A DNA stretch of 14,149 nt from Alcaligenaceae bacterium (GTDB lineage Bacteria > Pseudomonadota > Gammaproteobacteria > Burkholderiales > Burkholderiaceae): positions 1-14,149 of the forward strand of contig CANFEI010000006.1 in NCBI GenBank assembly GCA_947445495.1, given 5' to 3'. Both the position numbers and the translations under genes were made by a program. The notes under the pieces were generated by a model, which saw only the letters and a list, made by a program, of their open reading frames with translations, ran no database searches and was not told the origin of the DNA. Numbering within the stretch: position 1 is the first letter of the stretch; the number at the start of each line of letters is the position of its first letter. Positions 1-7,317 of the stretch are shown one piece after another.

Positions 1-501
1 ACAGGAAAGACGACCGGCATGGTTCTGTTTGTAGCGATCGGTGCAACATGTTTTTCTGTCGTGTTTAAGCGCATTGGCGGCAACTCGATGATCGAGGACA
101 CGGTGAATGCGCTATCCAGTGGCCCATACAGCACTCTTGCAGTAATCATGTTGCTTATATTTGTCCTAGGATTTTTTCTTGAATGGATTGAAATTAGCTT
201 TATCGTTTTACCGCTGTTTGCTCCAATCATTTCAGCGCTGGATTTTGGTCTAGGACTGACTCCAGCCCAACAGTTAACGTGGTTTGCGATTTTGGTAGCA
301 GTCAATTTACAAACCAGCTTTCTTACGCCGCCGTTTGGCTATGCCCTTTTTTACCTAAAAGGCATTGCCCCGCCTGAGATTAGTATGACGGACATTTGCA
401 AGGCGATTATCCCCTTCGTCATTCTGCAGTTGATTGGCTTGTCACTCGCCATCATTTTCCCAAGCTTAGTGATGTGGTTACCGATGTACCTGATTAAGTA
501 A
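1..501 (+). CDS. TRAP transporter large permease (DctM family), 3' part
   Basis: This is the C-terminal 166 residues of a gene that begins before the window; the frame is open from base 1, so the ATG at 19 is probably internal. The fragment is almost entirely hydrophobic. It has segments of the kind found in the last helices of the DctM/TRAP large subunit, including a hydrophobic stretch ending in a Phe-Leu-Glu-Trp-Ile-Glu motif and a Leu-Thr-Pro-Pro-Phe-Gly motif near residue 108. In this family the protein is the 12-helix inner-membrane channel that uses an ion gradient to import organic acids delivered by a periplasmic DctP-type protein. The DctP and DctQ partners are not visible and would lie upstream. 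The stop is TAA at 499-501. The ABC operon starts 50 bases downstream on the same strand, so co-transcription is possible. The family call is confident; the substrate is unknown. Confidence 0.88.
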   Translation, partial: TGKTTGMVLFVAIGATCFSVVFKRIGGNSMIEDTVNALSSGPYSTLAVIMLLIFVLGFFLEWIEISFIVLPLFAPIISALDFGLGLTPAQQLTWFAILVAVNLQTSFLTPPFGYALFYLKGIAPPEISMTDICKAIIPFVILQLIGLSLAIIFPSLVMWLPMYLIK

Positions 502-536
502 CTAGTTGCTGTTAATCTTGTTACTATCGTTTTTTT
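497..536 (+). terminator. weak candidate terminator after the TRAP gene
   Basis: A six-base inverted repeat (AGTAAC at 497-502, GTTACT at 520-525) is followed four bases later by a run of seven T (530-536). The stem is short and AT-rich, the loop is 17 bases, and the T-run is not adjacent to the stem. It may attenuate rather than stop transcription into the ABC operon, or be fortuitous. Confidence 0.25.
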
Positions 537-551
537 CGGCAACCTACTGCG

Positions 552-1337
552 ATGGAAATTCCAGCTCCTTTACCAACTGCAGAACTGGTTAATACGTCCA
601 AGCAATTTAGTACCGGCGTGCTTGCGTTATCCAGCGTATCGCTGTCAATCAGTTCAGGTGAGTTTGTCACCCTGCTTGGGCCCTCTGGGTGCGGAAAGAG
701 TACAGTACTGCGCTTGATTGCCGGACTCGAGTTGCCAAGCTCTGGAGTGCTTCGTTCGCCGGCACAACAGCACACTCAAGAATACGCGACTGCGTTTGTG
801 TTTCAAGAGCCCACACTCATGCCTTGGGCAAGCGTCTTTGATAACGTTTGGCTACCACTACGACTACAGGGATCTAACCGTGACGCATCTTACGCACGCG
901 TTGATACCGCTCTAAAGAGTGTCGGGCTGGAAGACTTCGCGCACGCCTACCCCGCGCAACTGTCTGGCGGCATGAAGATGCGCGCGTCCATTGCTCGGGC
1001 ACTCATTACCGACCCAAAGATGCTGCTGATGGACGAGCCCTTTGCAGCGCTCGATGATTTTTCTCGACATCGATTAAACGATGATCTCTTGCTTTGGCAG
1101 CAAGAGCGATCTATCGCCACACTTTTTGTCACACATAATATTGCCGAGGCTGTTTTTCTAAGTAGCCGTGTATTGGTTATGGGGGCACGTCCCGGCAGAA
1201 TCATTCATCAGGTCATCATCGAGGAACCCTACCCTAGAAGACCTGCATTTCGTGAATCAATGCGTTTTGTGGACTACTGCCGTGCACTCGCCACCGCACT
1301 CGGACACGCGGCCGAGCAATCACGGCACACACAATGA
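552..1337 (+). CDS. ABC transporter ATP-binding protein (SsuB/TauB/nitrate-type)
   Basis: Predicted cytoplasmic ATPase of an importer, 261 residues, the usual length for the nitrate/sulfonate/pyrimidine ABC family. Visible motifs in order: Walker A GPSGCGKST at 43-51, Q-loop Gln85 in the stretch VFQEP, signature LSGGM at 137-141, Walker B LLMDEP at 158-163, D-loop ALDD at 166-169, and switch His195 in FVTHN. All key catalytic residues are present. ATG 552 is the only start that fits: an in-frame stop lies at 513-515 and no other start codon intervenes. No good Shine-Dalgarno is visible, so translation may be weak or coupled to upstream transcription. The 3' end overlaps the permease start (ATGA at 1334-1337), which supports an operon with the two following genes. 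The family is clear; the substrate is not determined. Confidence 0.93.
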   Translation: MEIPAPLPTAELVNTSKQFSTGVLALSSVSLSISSGEFVTLLGPSGCGKSTVLRLIAGLELPSSGVLRSPAQQHTQEYATAFVFQEPTLMPWASVFDNVWLPLRLQGSNRDASYARVDTALKSVGLEDFAHAYPAQLSGGMKMRASIARALITDPKMLLMDEPFAALDDFSRHRLNDDLLLWQQERSIATLFVTHNIAEAVFLSSRVLVMGARPGRIIHQVIIEEPYPRRPAFRESMRFVDYCRALATALGHAAEQSRHTQ

Positions 1338-2128
1338 AACGTATTCTTTACAAGCTGTTGCCAGCCCTCACGCTACTCGCGTTTCTGCTGCTGTGGGAGT
1401 TAGGTGTTCTCTGGGCCGGCATACCCGCTTACACTTTGCCAACACCCAGCGTGATCGCAACAGCTCTAATTGATCATTGGCCTTCTCTTGCGCTGAGCTG
1501 GTGGTTCACCATTAAGATCACGCTAGGTGCGCTCCTTCTGGCTTGTCTGGGAGGGGTACTTATTGCCTCAGTCTTCTCTCTTTCCCCACAAATAGAACGC
1601 GCTTTTTTTCCGATTGCAGTCGTACTACAAGTCACACCGATCGTCGCGATAGCGCCACTCATGTTGATTTATATCGAGAGCACGACCGCGGCGCTTTTAT
1701 TGTGTGCGTGGATCGTTGCTTTTTTCCCCATCCTCTCTAATACGGTCACTGGACTACGCGCGACAGATCGTAATTTGGTCGAGCTCTTTCGACTGTACCG
1801 TGCCAGTCCTTGGCAACGACTCGTTTTGTTGCGGGCGCCTGCAGCGCTGCCCTATTTCTTAACAGGCTTAAAGATCTCTGGCGGCCTAAGTCTAATCGGT
1901 GCGGTCACAGCAGAGATGGTAGCCGGGTCTGCTGGCAGGGAAACCGGTCTTGCCTCACGCATTCTCGAGGCAAGCTTTCGCACCGAAACGCCAAAAATGT
2001 TTGCCGCACTCGCATTGTTGGTATTAACTGGCGTCATCATATTTTTGTTGTTTAATGCGCTGTCGCGTTTACTACTCGGCGGTTGGCATAGTTCAGAGCA
2101 AAGCCATACCGTCGATCACAACTCCTAG
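1334..2128 (+). CDS. ABC transporter permease (BPD-type inner-membrane protein)
   Basis: Integral membrane subunit of 264 residues with about six hydrophobic segments (roughly 8-28, 60-82, 90-112, 116-137, 180-196 and 224-244). The cytoplasmic coupling loop typical of binding-protein-dependent permeases lies near 148-175, between a GLRATD stretch and an APAALP stretch, and would dock the ATPase encoded just upstream. Length and helix pattern match the SsuC/TauC/ThiX group. The start ATG overlaps the ATPase stop in an ATGA, a typical translational-coupling arrangement, and the binding-protein gene follows after nine bases. The substrate depends on that binding protein and is not known. Confidence 0.92.
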   Translation: MKRILYKLLPALTLLAFLLLWELGVLWAGIPAYTLPTPSVIATALIDHWPSLALSWWFTIKITLGALLLACLGGVLIASVFSLSPQIERAFFPIAVVLQVTPIVAIAPLMLIYIESTTAALLLCAWIVAFFPILSNTVTGLRATDRNLVELFRLYRASPWQRLVLLRAPAALPYFLTGLKISGGLSLIGAVTAEMVAGSAGRETGLASRILEASFRTETPKMFAALALLVLTGVIIFLLFNALSRLLLGGWHSSEQSHTVDHNS

Positions 2129-2137
2129 GAACTTGAG

Positions 2138-3151
2138 ATGGCCTTACGAATTGTTCAATCTATCTTTATGCTGGGATTACTGCTGCCTGCCGCGCACGCC
2201 CAACAAGCCGTTACCTTTGCAACTAATTGGAGAGCGCAAGCTGCGCATGGCGGATTCTATCAAGCAGTCGCTGACGGAACGTATAAAAAATACGGTTTAG
2301 ACGTGACGATTCGTCAAGGCGGTCCTCAAGTCAATAACCGTCCACTGTTGCCGGCACGGCGTATTGATTTCCTCATGACAGGGAACCTGCTTCATAGCTT
2401 TGACAATGTCAAAAATGGCATTCCAGTTGTTGTGGTTGCAGCGATGTTTCAAAAAGATCCACAAGCGTTGATGGCGCACCCTGGCCAAGGCTATGAGAAC
2501 TTCGCTGCTCTCAAGAACGCGCCTACCGCGCTAATCGCTAAAGACGGACAATTCACCTGGTGGCAATGGCTGAAAGTGGTTCATGGTTTCAAGGATGAAA
2601 CACTCAAGCCGTACAACTACAACCTCGGTCCCTTCCTCGCACAGCCTAAAACGATTCAACAAGGCTACTCGGTTGCCGAACCGATCTATATCCAGGAACA
2701 AGGAAAGTTCAAGCCTGTTGTGCACCTGTTGGCTGATCACGGATTCTCAACCTATAGCACCTTGATTGAAACGCGCACAGAAACCGTAAAAAACAACCCT
2801 GAGTTGGTACAGCGTTTTGTAGATGCCTCGGTGATCGGCTGGGTGAATTTTATGTATGGCGACCGTGCGGCGACGAACGCACTGATGATGAAAGACAATC
2901 CGGAAATTTCTCTTGCTGAAATCGAAGCCTCCGTAGTGCTCATGAAGCAGCAAGGGATTGTTGATTCCGGTGAAGCTCAAACCATGGGTATTGGCGCCAT
3001 GAACGCTGCGCGGATTCAAGATTTTTTCAATCAGATGGTGAAAGCGGGACTCTATCAGGCTAAAGATATTGATCTATCTAAGGTCGCAACGACACAGTTT
3101 GTCAACAAACAGCTTGGTATCGACCTGAAGAAATCTCTCGCGCCCAAATAA
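2138..3151 (+). CDS. ABC transporter substrate-binding protein, NMT1/THI5-like
   Basis: Predicted periplasmic binding protein of 337 residues. Residues 1-21 form a signal peptide: a short basic start, a hydrophobic core, and an Ala-His-Ala cleavage site before Gln22. The mature N-terminus runs into an Asn-Trp-Arg-Ala-Gln stretch and then HGGFYQA at 37-43. That pattern is typical of the NMT1/THI5 fold, which in other members binds thiamine-pyrimidine precursors, riboflavin-like compounds, nitrate or sulfonates. The start is supported by an AGGA about seven bases upstream and by nine-base spacing from the permease stop. It completes a three-gene importer operon that ends at a strong hairpin. 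A pyrimidine-type ligand is possible from the family, but I cannot assign one; no thiamine riboswitch is visible upstream. Confidence 0.9.
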   Translation: MALRIVQSIFMLGLLLPAAHAQQAVTFATNWRAQAAHGGFYQAVADGTYKKYGLDVTIRQGGPQVNNRPLLPARRIDFLMTGNLLHSFDNVKNGIPVVVVAAMFQKDPQALMAHPGQGYENFAALKNAPTALIAKDGQFTWWQWLKVVHGFKDETLKPYNYNLGPFLAQPKTIQQGYSVAEPIYIQEQGKFKPVVHLLADHGFSTYSTLIETRTETVKNNPELVQRFVDASVIGWVNFMYGDRAATNALMMKDNPEISLAEIEASVVLMKQQGIVDSGEAQTMGIGAMNAARIQDFFNQMVKAGLYQAKDIDLSKVATTQFVNKQLGIDLKKSLAPK

Positions 3152-3185
3152 ATTGCCGGCACGGCCTTTGGCTGTCCGGCAATTT
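3150..3185. terminator. bidirectional hairpin terminator between convergent genes
   Basis: A perfect ten-base inverted repeat (AAATTGCCGG at 3150-3159, CCGGCAATTT at 3176-3185) continues, after one bulged C at 3160, into a six-pair inner stem (3161-3166 with 3170-3175, one G-U wobble) closed by a TTT loop. It starts inside the TAA stop of the ABC binding-protein gene and lies 23 bases beyond the stop of the convergent dioxygenase gene. The A/T ends give short U-rich tails in both directions, as expected of a terminator shared by converging genes. The T-runs are short, so efficiency is uncertain. Confidence 0.75.
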
Positions 3186-3208
3186 AACGTAACCGCTACA
3201 AGTACTCG

Positions 3209-4036
3209 CTAAGCTGGCGTGTCGCCTCTTAAGGTAATGCGATAGAGCAGGCGCTTATGTCCATGATAATCATTCACCGGATTGTGCATGACACAGCGGT
3301 TATCCCAGAGAGCGATCGACTTTAGCGCCCAAGAAAAACGGCACGTGAACTCTGGTTTAACTTGGTGCTGATACAGAAATTCAAGTAACGGGGTGCTCTC
3401 CTCTTCGGTCCAGCCCACGAAGCGCATCGTATGCCCTGGATTGACGTAAAGCGCTTTGCGACCCGTCTCGGGATGCGTACGCACAACGGGATGCTCCGAT
3501 ACAAGCTCTTTGCGCACATTTTCTTCTTTTGCTGAATCGCCAACACGATCCTCGCGCGTCTTGGTCACCGTTGCTTTAGCGGAAGAGTTCACTCCACGCA
3601 GACCTTGCAGCACACGCTGTAGATCAGGGGATAGGGCCTCATACGCCGCATAATTACTCGAGAACAAGGTATCGCCGCCGTAGGGAGGCAACTCTTCGGC
3701 GATCAGCATCGTGGCCATCGGAGGTGTCTGAAGATAGGTGGTATCGGTATGCCAAATCCCACCAAAGTTATTTCTTTCGTGCGGCAACTTCAACACAGGG
3801 ATAATCATCGGATGCCCAGGTAACCCTTTTACAAAGGGATACTCTACGATCTCGCCAAAGCGTTGGGCAAAACTCTGGAACTGATCCATCGTCAGGTTTT
3901 GATCGCGAAAGAAAACAACGCCGTTTTCTAACCAGACTTTACGGATGTCCGCAATTAAGGCATCCGAAATCTTCCCTACGAGGTCAACGTCGAGAATCTC
4001 GGCTCCCACCGCGCCAGATAGTCGCTTGATCTGCAT
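3209..4036 (-). CDS. TauD/TfdA-family Fe(II)/2-oxoglutarate dioxygenase
   Basis: Predicted cytoplasmic non-heme iron dioxygenase that would couple oxidative decarboxylation of 2-oxoglutarate to hydroxylation of a small substrate. From the chosen start it has 275 residues. The iron facial triad is His96-Thr-Asp98 (in WHTDTTY) and His251. Arg262 and Arg266 follow at +11 and +15, the same spacing as the 2-oxoglutarate and substrate arginines in E. coli TauD. HPVVRTHPETG near 182-192 is also a family signature. I prefer ATG 4036 because the protein then begins MQIKRLSGAVGAEI, the normal family N-terminus, with a GGGG-containing site upstream; ATG 4084 would add 16 atypical residues. The residue four before the first iron His is Gly, where TauD has an Asn contacting taurine, so taurine itself is doubtful. 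It converges on the ABC operon. Confidence 0.9.
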   Translation of the reverse strand: MQIKRLSGAVGAEILDVDLVGKISDALIADIRKVWLENGVVFFRDQNLTMDQFQSFAQRFGEIVEYPFVKGLPGHPMIIPVLKLPHERNNFGGIWHTDTTYLQTPPMATMLIAEELPPYGGDTLFSSNYAAYEALSPDLQRVLQGLRGVNSSAKATVTKTREDRVGDSAKEENVRKELVSEHPVVRTHPETGRKALYVNPGHTMRFVGWTEEESTPLLEFLYQHQVKPEFTCRFSWALKSIALWDNRCVMHNPVNDYHGHKRLLYRITLRGDTPA

Positions 4037-4157
4037 AGTCTGCCCCAAATATTCTAAGTTTTTAACGATAACGTAAGTAATCATAAGCGAAAACTAGCCT
4101 GTGCTTTCCCTAAAACACGCGCCGGTAGCATATTGCCAAGGGCTGCCTTATGATTAC

Positions 4158-4171
4158 TTGATAAAAATCAA
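4158..4171. promoter_or_regulatory. FNR/ANR-type palindrome (TTGAT-N4-ATCAA)
   Basis: TTGAT, four A, ATCAA is an exact match to the consensus half-sites of the FNR/ANR/DNR branch of the CRP-FNR family. It lies in the 209-base intergenic region between the dioxygenase (minus) and a Bug gene (plus), inside an AT-rich stretch with no gene. On the minus strand a loosely TATAAT-like hexamer (CAATAT, 4135-4130) begins 22 bases from the box edge, the spacing expected for an activator site centred at -41.5. For the plus-strand gene I see no equally placed -10. Ten defined bases can arise by chance, so the assignment is tentative. Confidence 0.5.
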
Positions 4172-4245
4172 ATTAAATAAATCTTTAGTGGGGTTGGCCA
4201 AATGCATTCATGCTTGCGGCCCCTACAACACCCGGAGACTACGAC

Positions 4246-5229
4246 ATGCTTGGACTTAAGCTAATACAGCCCGCAGTGGCACTTCTGACTTGCTTACTTT
4301 TCATGCCCCTACAGCCTGCGCATGCGCAAGGCACCTACCCACAGAAACCCATCAAAATAATCGTACCTGTGGCACCAGGGGGCGGGACTGACTTTGTCGC
4401 ACGAATAGTTGGTCAAAAACTGGGGGAAGCTCTTTCAACCCCCGTCATCATCGAAAATAGACCTGGTGGTGCGGGCAATGTAGGCGTTGATGCGGCGGCC
4501 AAGGCCGACCCAGACGGCTACACCCTTGTCATGCCAATTACCTCGTTTTCGGTTAATCCTAGCCTCTATGCCAAGCTGCCTTTTGACACACAAAAGGACT
4601 TTGCTCCGATCGCTTTAGTTGCGTCAGCCCCACTGCTATTAGTCGTCAACACACAACTCCCTGTCAAAACGCTGGGGGACTTAATCGCACTGGCAAAGCA
4701 AAAGCCAGGCACACTTAACTATGGCACCGCTGGCGTTGGCACAACCTCGCATTTAGCGGCCGAGCTATTCAAATACACAGCGAAGCTCGACATTATCAAC
4801 GTCCCTTATAAGGGCGGTGGGCCAATCGTCACCGATTTAATAGCGGGAAGTATTCAAATCTACTTCTCTACTGTTCCGGCGGCTCTACCTCAAACACAAG
4901 CGGGCAAACTTCGCGCTATCGCCATCACGAGCCCCCAGCGAATACCTAGCCTCAGTGACATTCCAACAATGTCTGAGGCTGGTCTGCCAGGTTATGACGT
5001 CGTGGGATGGTTTGGGCTATTTGCGCCAGCCAAAACACCAACTGCAATTATTGAACGACTGAACACCGAGATCGTCAAGATTCTGCAAATGCCTGATGTT
5101 CGGGAAAAGATCCAAGCACACGGCCTATTACCCGGCGGCGGTAGTGCAAAAGAATTGGCGGTATTTTTAGATGCCGAGATCAAAAAGTGGAGTGCGTTGA
5201 TCAAAGCGGCGAACATCACCCCGCAATAG
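4246..5229 (+). CDS. Bug/TctC-family extracytoplasmic solute receptor
   Basis: Predicted periplasmic binding protein of 327 residues, normal for the family. Residues 1-27 form a signal peptide ending Ala-His-Ala before Gln. The hallmark N-terminal pattern follows: a YPQKPIKIIVP strand, PGGGTD near 44-49, and ENRPGGAGNVG near 70-80, which form the ligand-carboxylate pocket in known Bug proteins. ATG 4246 is chosen over ATG 4210 because GGAG at 4234-4237 is correctly spaced and the signal peptide then starts normally. It has no membrane partner next to it and stands alone, divergent from the dioxygenase and convergent with the dehydrogenase (17 bases between stop codons). Such orphan Bug proteins may use a distant TctAB pair or act in sensing. 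The ligand is unknown. Confidence 0.9.
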   Translation: MLGLKLIQPAVALLTCLLFMPLQPAHAQGTYPQKPIKIIVPVAPGGGTDFVARIVGQKLGEALSTPVIIENRPGGAGNVGVDAAAKADPDGYTLVMPITSFSVNPSLYAKLPFDTQKDFAPIALVASAPLLLVVNTQLPVKTLGDLIALAKQKPGTLNYGTAGVGTTSHLAAELFKYTAKLDIINVPYKGGGPIVTDLIAGSIQIYFSTVPAALPQTQAGKLRAIAITSPQRIPSLSDIPTMSEAGLPGYDVVGWFGLFAPAKTPTAIIERLNTEIVKILQMPDVREKIQAHGLLPGGGSAKELAVFLDAEIKKWSALIKAANITPQ

Positions 5230-5247
5230 GCCTCTAATGATGCAGCC

Positions 5248-6198
5248 TTAAAGCGGGGTGCGCAACGGCTTGCCAGCCAAGTGCAAGTGAGCGTTATCTA
5301 TAAAACACACAACCGAGGCTAGCATCGCCTCCGGTGACAGGCCTGCTACATGGGGCGTGATGATTGCGTTTTCAAACTCTAGCAAGGCAAGGGGCGCTTT
5401 TGGTTCGCTTTCATATACATCGATCGCGGCTGCCGCAATGACGTTGTCGCGCAGCGCGACGGCCAGCGCTTCGGTATCAACCAAACTCCCCCGAGCAATA
5501 TTGACCAACACCCCCTCAGGGCCGAGGGCCGTTAATATTTCGGCATTAATGATGTGAAAGGTTTCCTTTCCGCCTGGGGCTGCAACCACAAGAAAATCAC
5601 ACCACGTTGCTAGCGACAGTAAGTCAGGAAAAAACTCAAATCCTGTCTCATCACGGCGCGTTCGACTGTAGTATCCGATCTGCATGTCAAACGCTAACGC
5701 ACGCTTTGCAATCTTCTTTGCAATACCACCCATACCGAGAAGTCCGAGACGTTTATTTGACACATTCGGTGGCCTGGGAAGCGCGTCACGCCAAATCCCT
5801 TTACGTACTGCATTATTTAAGGCCGGAATACCGCGAATTGCAGAGAGCAAAAGTCCCATTGCGTGATCGGCAACACAATCTTCATTCGTACCAGCTGCGT
5901 TGCACACCCTAATGCCGCACTGCTTCAAGTACTCAACTGGAACAGTCTCATAGCCAACACCTAAGGTGCACAAAATCTCCAATTTAGGCAATGCATTGAT
6001 CTCATCGATCGTGATGCCGGTCGCACCATTAGTCAAAACGATTCGGATATTGTCAGCGTGTGCGGCAATGTGAGCCGCACTATTACTACGATCTGCGCTT
6101 GTACCTTCATTGGGTGCATAAATTAATTCGAAATTTTGCGCAACCAACTCTCGATGCGCTTCGGTCAAAAATACCATTACTAGTGCATGCACGTTCAT
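5248..6198 (-). CDS. D-isomer-specific 2-hydroxyacid dehydrogenase
   Basis: Predicted cytoplasmic NAD(P)-dependent enzyme, 316 residues, that would interconvert a 2-oxoacid and a D-2-hydroxyacid, as in glyoxylate/hydroxypyruvate reductases. The substrate domain contains LGVGYETV near 79-86. The Rossmann motif is GMGGIA at 155-160, with Ala where the third Gly usually stands. The catalytic set is complete: Arg236 in NIARGSLVD, Glu265 in YESEP, and His283 in TPHVAG. The start is supported by AGGA at 6207-6210, eight bases before the ATG. It follows a Bug gene on the same strand after 41 bases, so the two probably form a bicistronic unit in which the enzyme could act on the imported acid. Class confidence is high; the exact substrate is unknown. 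Confidence 0.92.
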   Translation of the reverse strand: MNVHALVMVFLTEAHRELVAQNFELIYAPNEGTSADRSNSAAHIAAHADNIRIVLTNGATGITIDEINALPKLEILCTLGVGYETVPVEYLKQCGIRVCNAAGTNEDCVADHAMGLLLSAIRGIPALNNAVRKGIWRDALPRPPNVSNKRLGLLGMGGIAKKIAKRALAFDMQIGYYSRTRRDETGFEFFPDLLSLATWCDFLVVAAPGGKETFHIINAEILTALGPEGVLVNIARGSLVDTEALAVALRDNVIAAAAIDVYESEPKAPLALLEFENAIITPHVAGLSPEAMLASVVCFIDNAHLHLAGKPLRTPL

Positions 6199-6239
6199 CT
6201 AGATTGTCCTACTGTTCGAACTTACAACGTTAACTTCAA

Positions 6240-7208
6240 TTATTTATTCGATGCCGATGGCTTTAAGAGCCGTCGCCACGTCTCAATTTCTGAGCGCAAA
6301 AAAGTGTCAAACTCTTTAGGTGATGAGACTTTGACCACTCCATCAATCACGGCCAAACGCCGACCTACATCCGGATGCGCGAGACTCGTTTTGAGTGCTA
6401 TGTTTATTTTTTCAACGATCTGCGCAGGCGTGCCGGCCGGCGCAAGCACGGCCCACCACACCACTGCCTCAAAGCCAGGATAACCCTGCTCCGCAATCGT
6501 AGGCACCTCAGGTGCGGAATTCAGTCGCTGTAAACCTGACGTGGCAATCAAACGAATGCGCTTTCCATCGATTTGCGGCTTGAGTTGTGACATACCGGTA
6601 AACAACATATCGACGTGTCCACTCGCCACATCCAGTACGCCTTGTCCCGCACCTTTGTAGGGAACCTTAGTGATTTTGGTGTCAGTCTTGGCCATAAACA
6701 ACTCTGCCGCTAAGTCTGTGGCTGACCCTTCACCAGAGGTTGCTGTCGTCACCTTACCTGGGTTCTTTTTTGCGTAAGCGACAAGATCCGGAATGTTCTG
6801 AATGGAGGAGCCCGCGTGAACGGCAACCCCCATCGCATACGTAATAATCTGCGCAACCGGCGCGAAAGCGTCAGGAGTTTTATACGGAAGATTGGGCAAC
6901 AACGTAGGGTTAGTTGAGATCGTTGGGCTTACTAGTAACAAGGTGTACCCATCGGGCGCTGCCTTGGCGACTTGCTCTGTGCCAACAACAGTGTTGCCGC
7001 CCCCTCGGTTCTCAATGATGACGGGCTGTTTAATGACCTCTGACAGCTTGTCGGCCCACGCCCGCGCGATGAAGTCCCCACCACCACCGGCCACAAAGGG
7101 CACCACAATCCGCAAAGGTCTTTCAGGATACTTATCGGCCGGCCCTGCGGCCGCCGACACAGTCACGCACAGAGAACTCAATAACACTGCTATGTTGGAT
7201 ATTCGCAT
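6240..7208 (-). CDS. Bug/TctC-family extracytoplasmic solute receptor
   Basis: Predicted periplasmic binding protein, 322 residues. Residues 1-21 are a signal peptide with a serine/alanine-rich end. The mature part begins with KYPERPLRIVVPF, followed by AGGGGDF near 40-46 and ENRGGGNTVVG near 62-72, the Bug ligand-pocket loops. A GTGAG element lies a few bases before the ATG. The gene is upstream of the 2-hydroxyacid dehydrogenase on the same strand and 109 bases downstream of the flavoenzyme gene. No TctA or TctB adjoins it; the pair at 10763-12696 is the nearest candidate partner. A carboxylated ligand is likely from the family, and the neighbouring dehydrogenase makes a 2-hydroxy- or 2-oxoacid a reasonable guess, though only a guess. 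Confidence 0.9.
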   Translation of the reverse strand: MRISNIAVLLSSLCVTVSAAAGPADKYPERPLRIVVPFVAGGGGDFIARAWADKLSEVIKQPVIIENRGGGNTVVGTEQVAKAAPDGYTLLLVSPTISTNPTLLPNLPYKTPDAFAPVAQIITYAMGVAVHAGSSIQNIPDLVAYAKKNPGKVTTATSGEGSATDLAAELFMAKTDTKITKVPYKGAGQGVLDVASGHVDMLFTGMSQLKPQIDGKRIRLIATSGLQRLNSAPEVPTIAEQGYPGFEAVVWWAVLAPAGTPAQIVEKINIALKTSLAHPDVGRRLAVIDGVVKVSSPKEFDTFLRSEIETWRRLLKPSASNK

Positions 7209-7279
7209 TGACGACTCACCCCACTACACTTTGATTGAATGATCTAGGCCTTAATATTGGCTCAGAGCAAATACGCTAG

Positions 7280-7304
7280 CAGCGACAGTTTCGCAGCGTC
7301 GCTG
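7280..7304 (-). repeat. inverted repeat downstream of the flavoenzyme operon
   Basis: CAGCGAC at 7280-7286 pairs perfectly with GTCGCTG at 7298-7304 across an 11-base loop, just after the stop of the 810-residue gene. An overlapping alternative fold (CAGCG-A-CGCTG on the minus strand) also exists. In the minus direction no T-run follows, so it may be a weak or Rho-assisted terminator, or an mRNA-end stabiliser. The rest of 7209-7317 is AT-rich and may hold the promoter of the next gene, but I cannot name a convincing -35/-10 pair. Confidence 0.35.
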
Positions 7305-7317
7305 ATCAAGCCTTCGC

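Noticed and set aside
502..551. Promoter or riboswitch before the ABC operon (thiamine riboswitch considered because of the NMT1/THI5-like protein)
   Set aside because: The gap is only 50 bases, too short for a TPP riboswitch, and contains no recognisable aptamer core or clear promoter.
4158..4187. Possible sigma-70 promoter for the plus-strand Bug gene using TTGATA as -35
   Set aside because: No good -10 hexamer lies 16-18 bases downstream, so I report only the palindrome.
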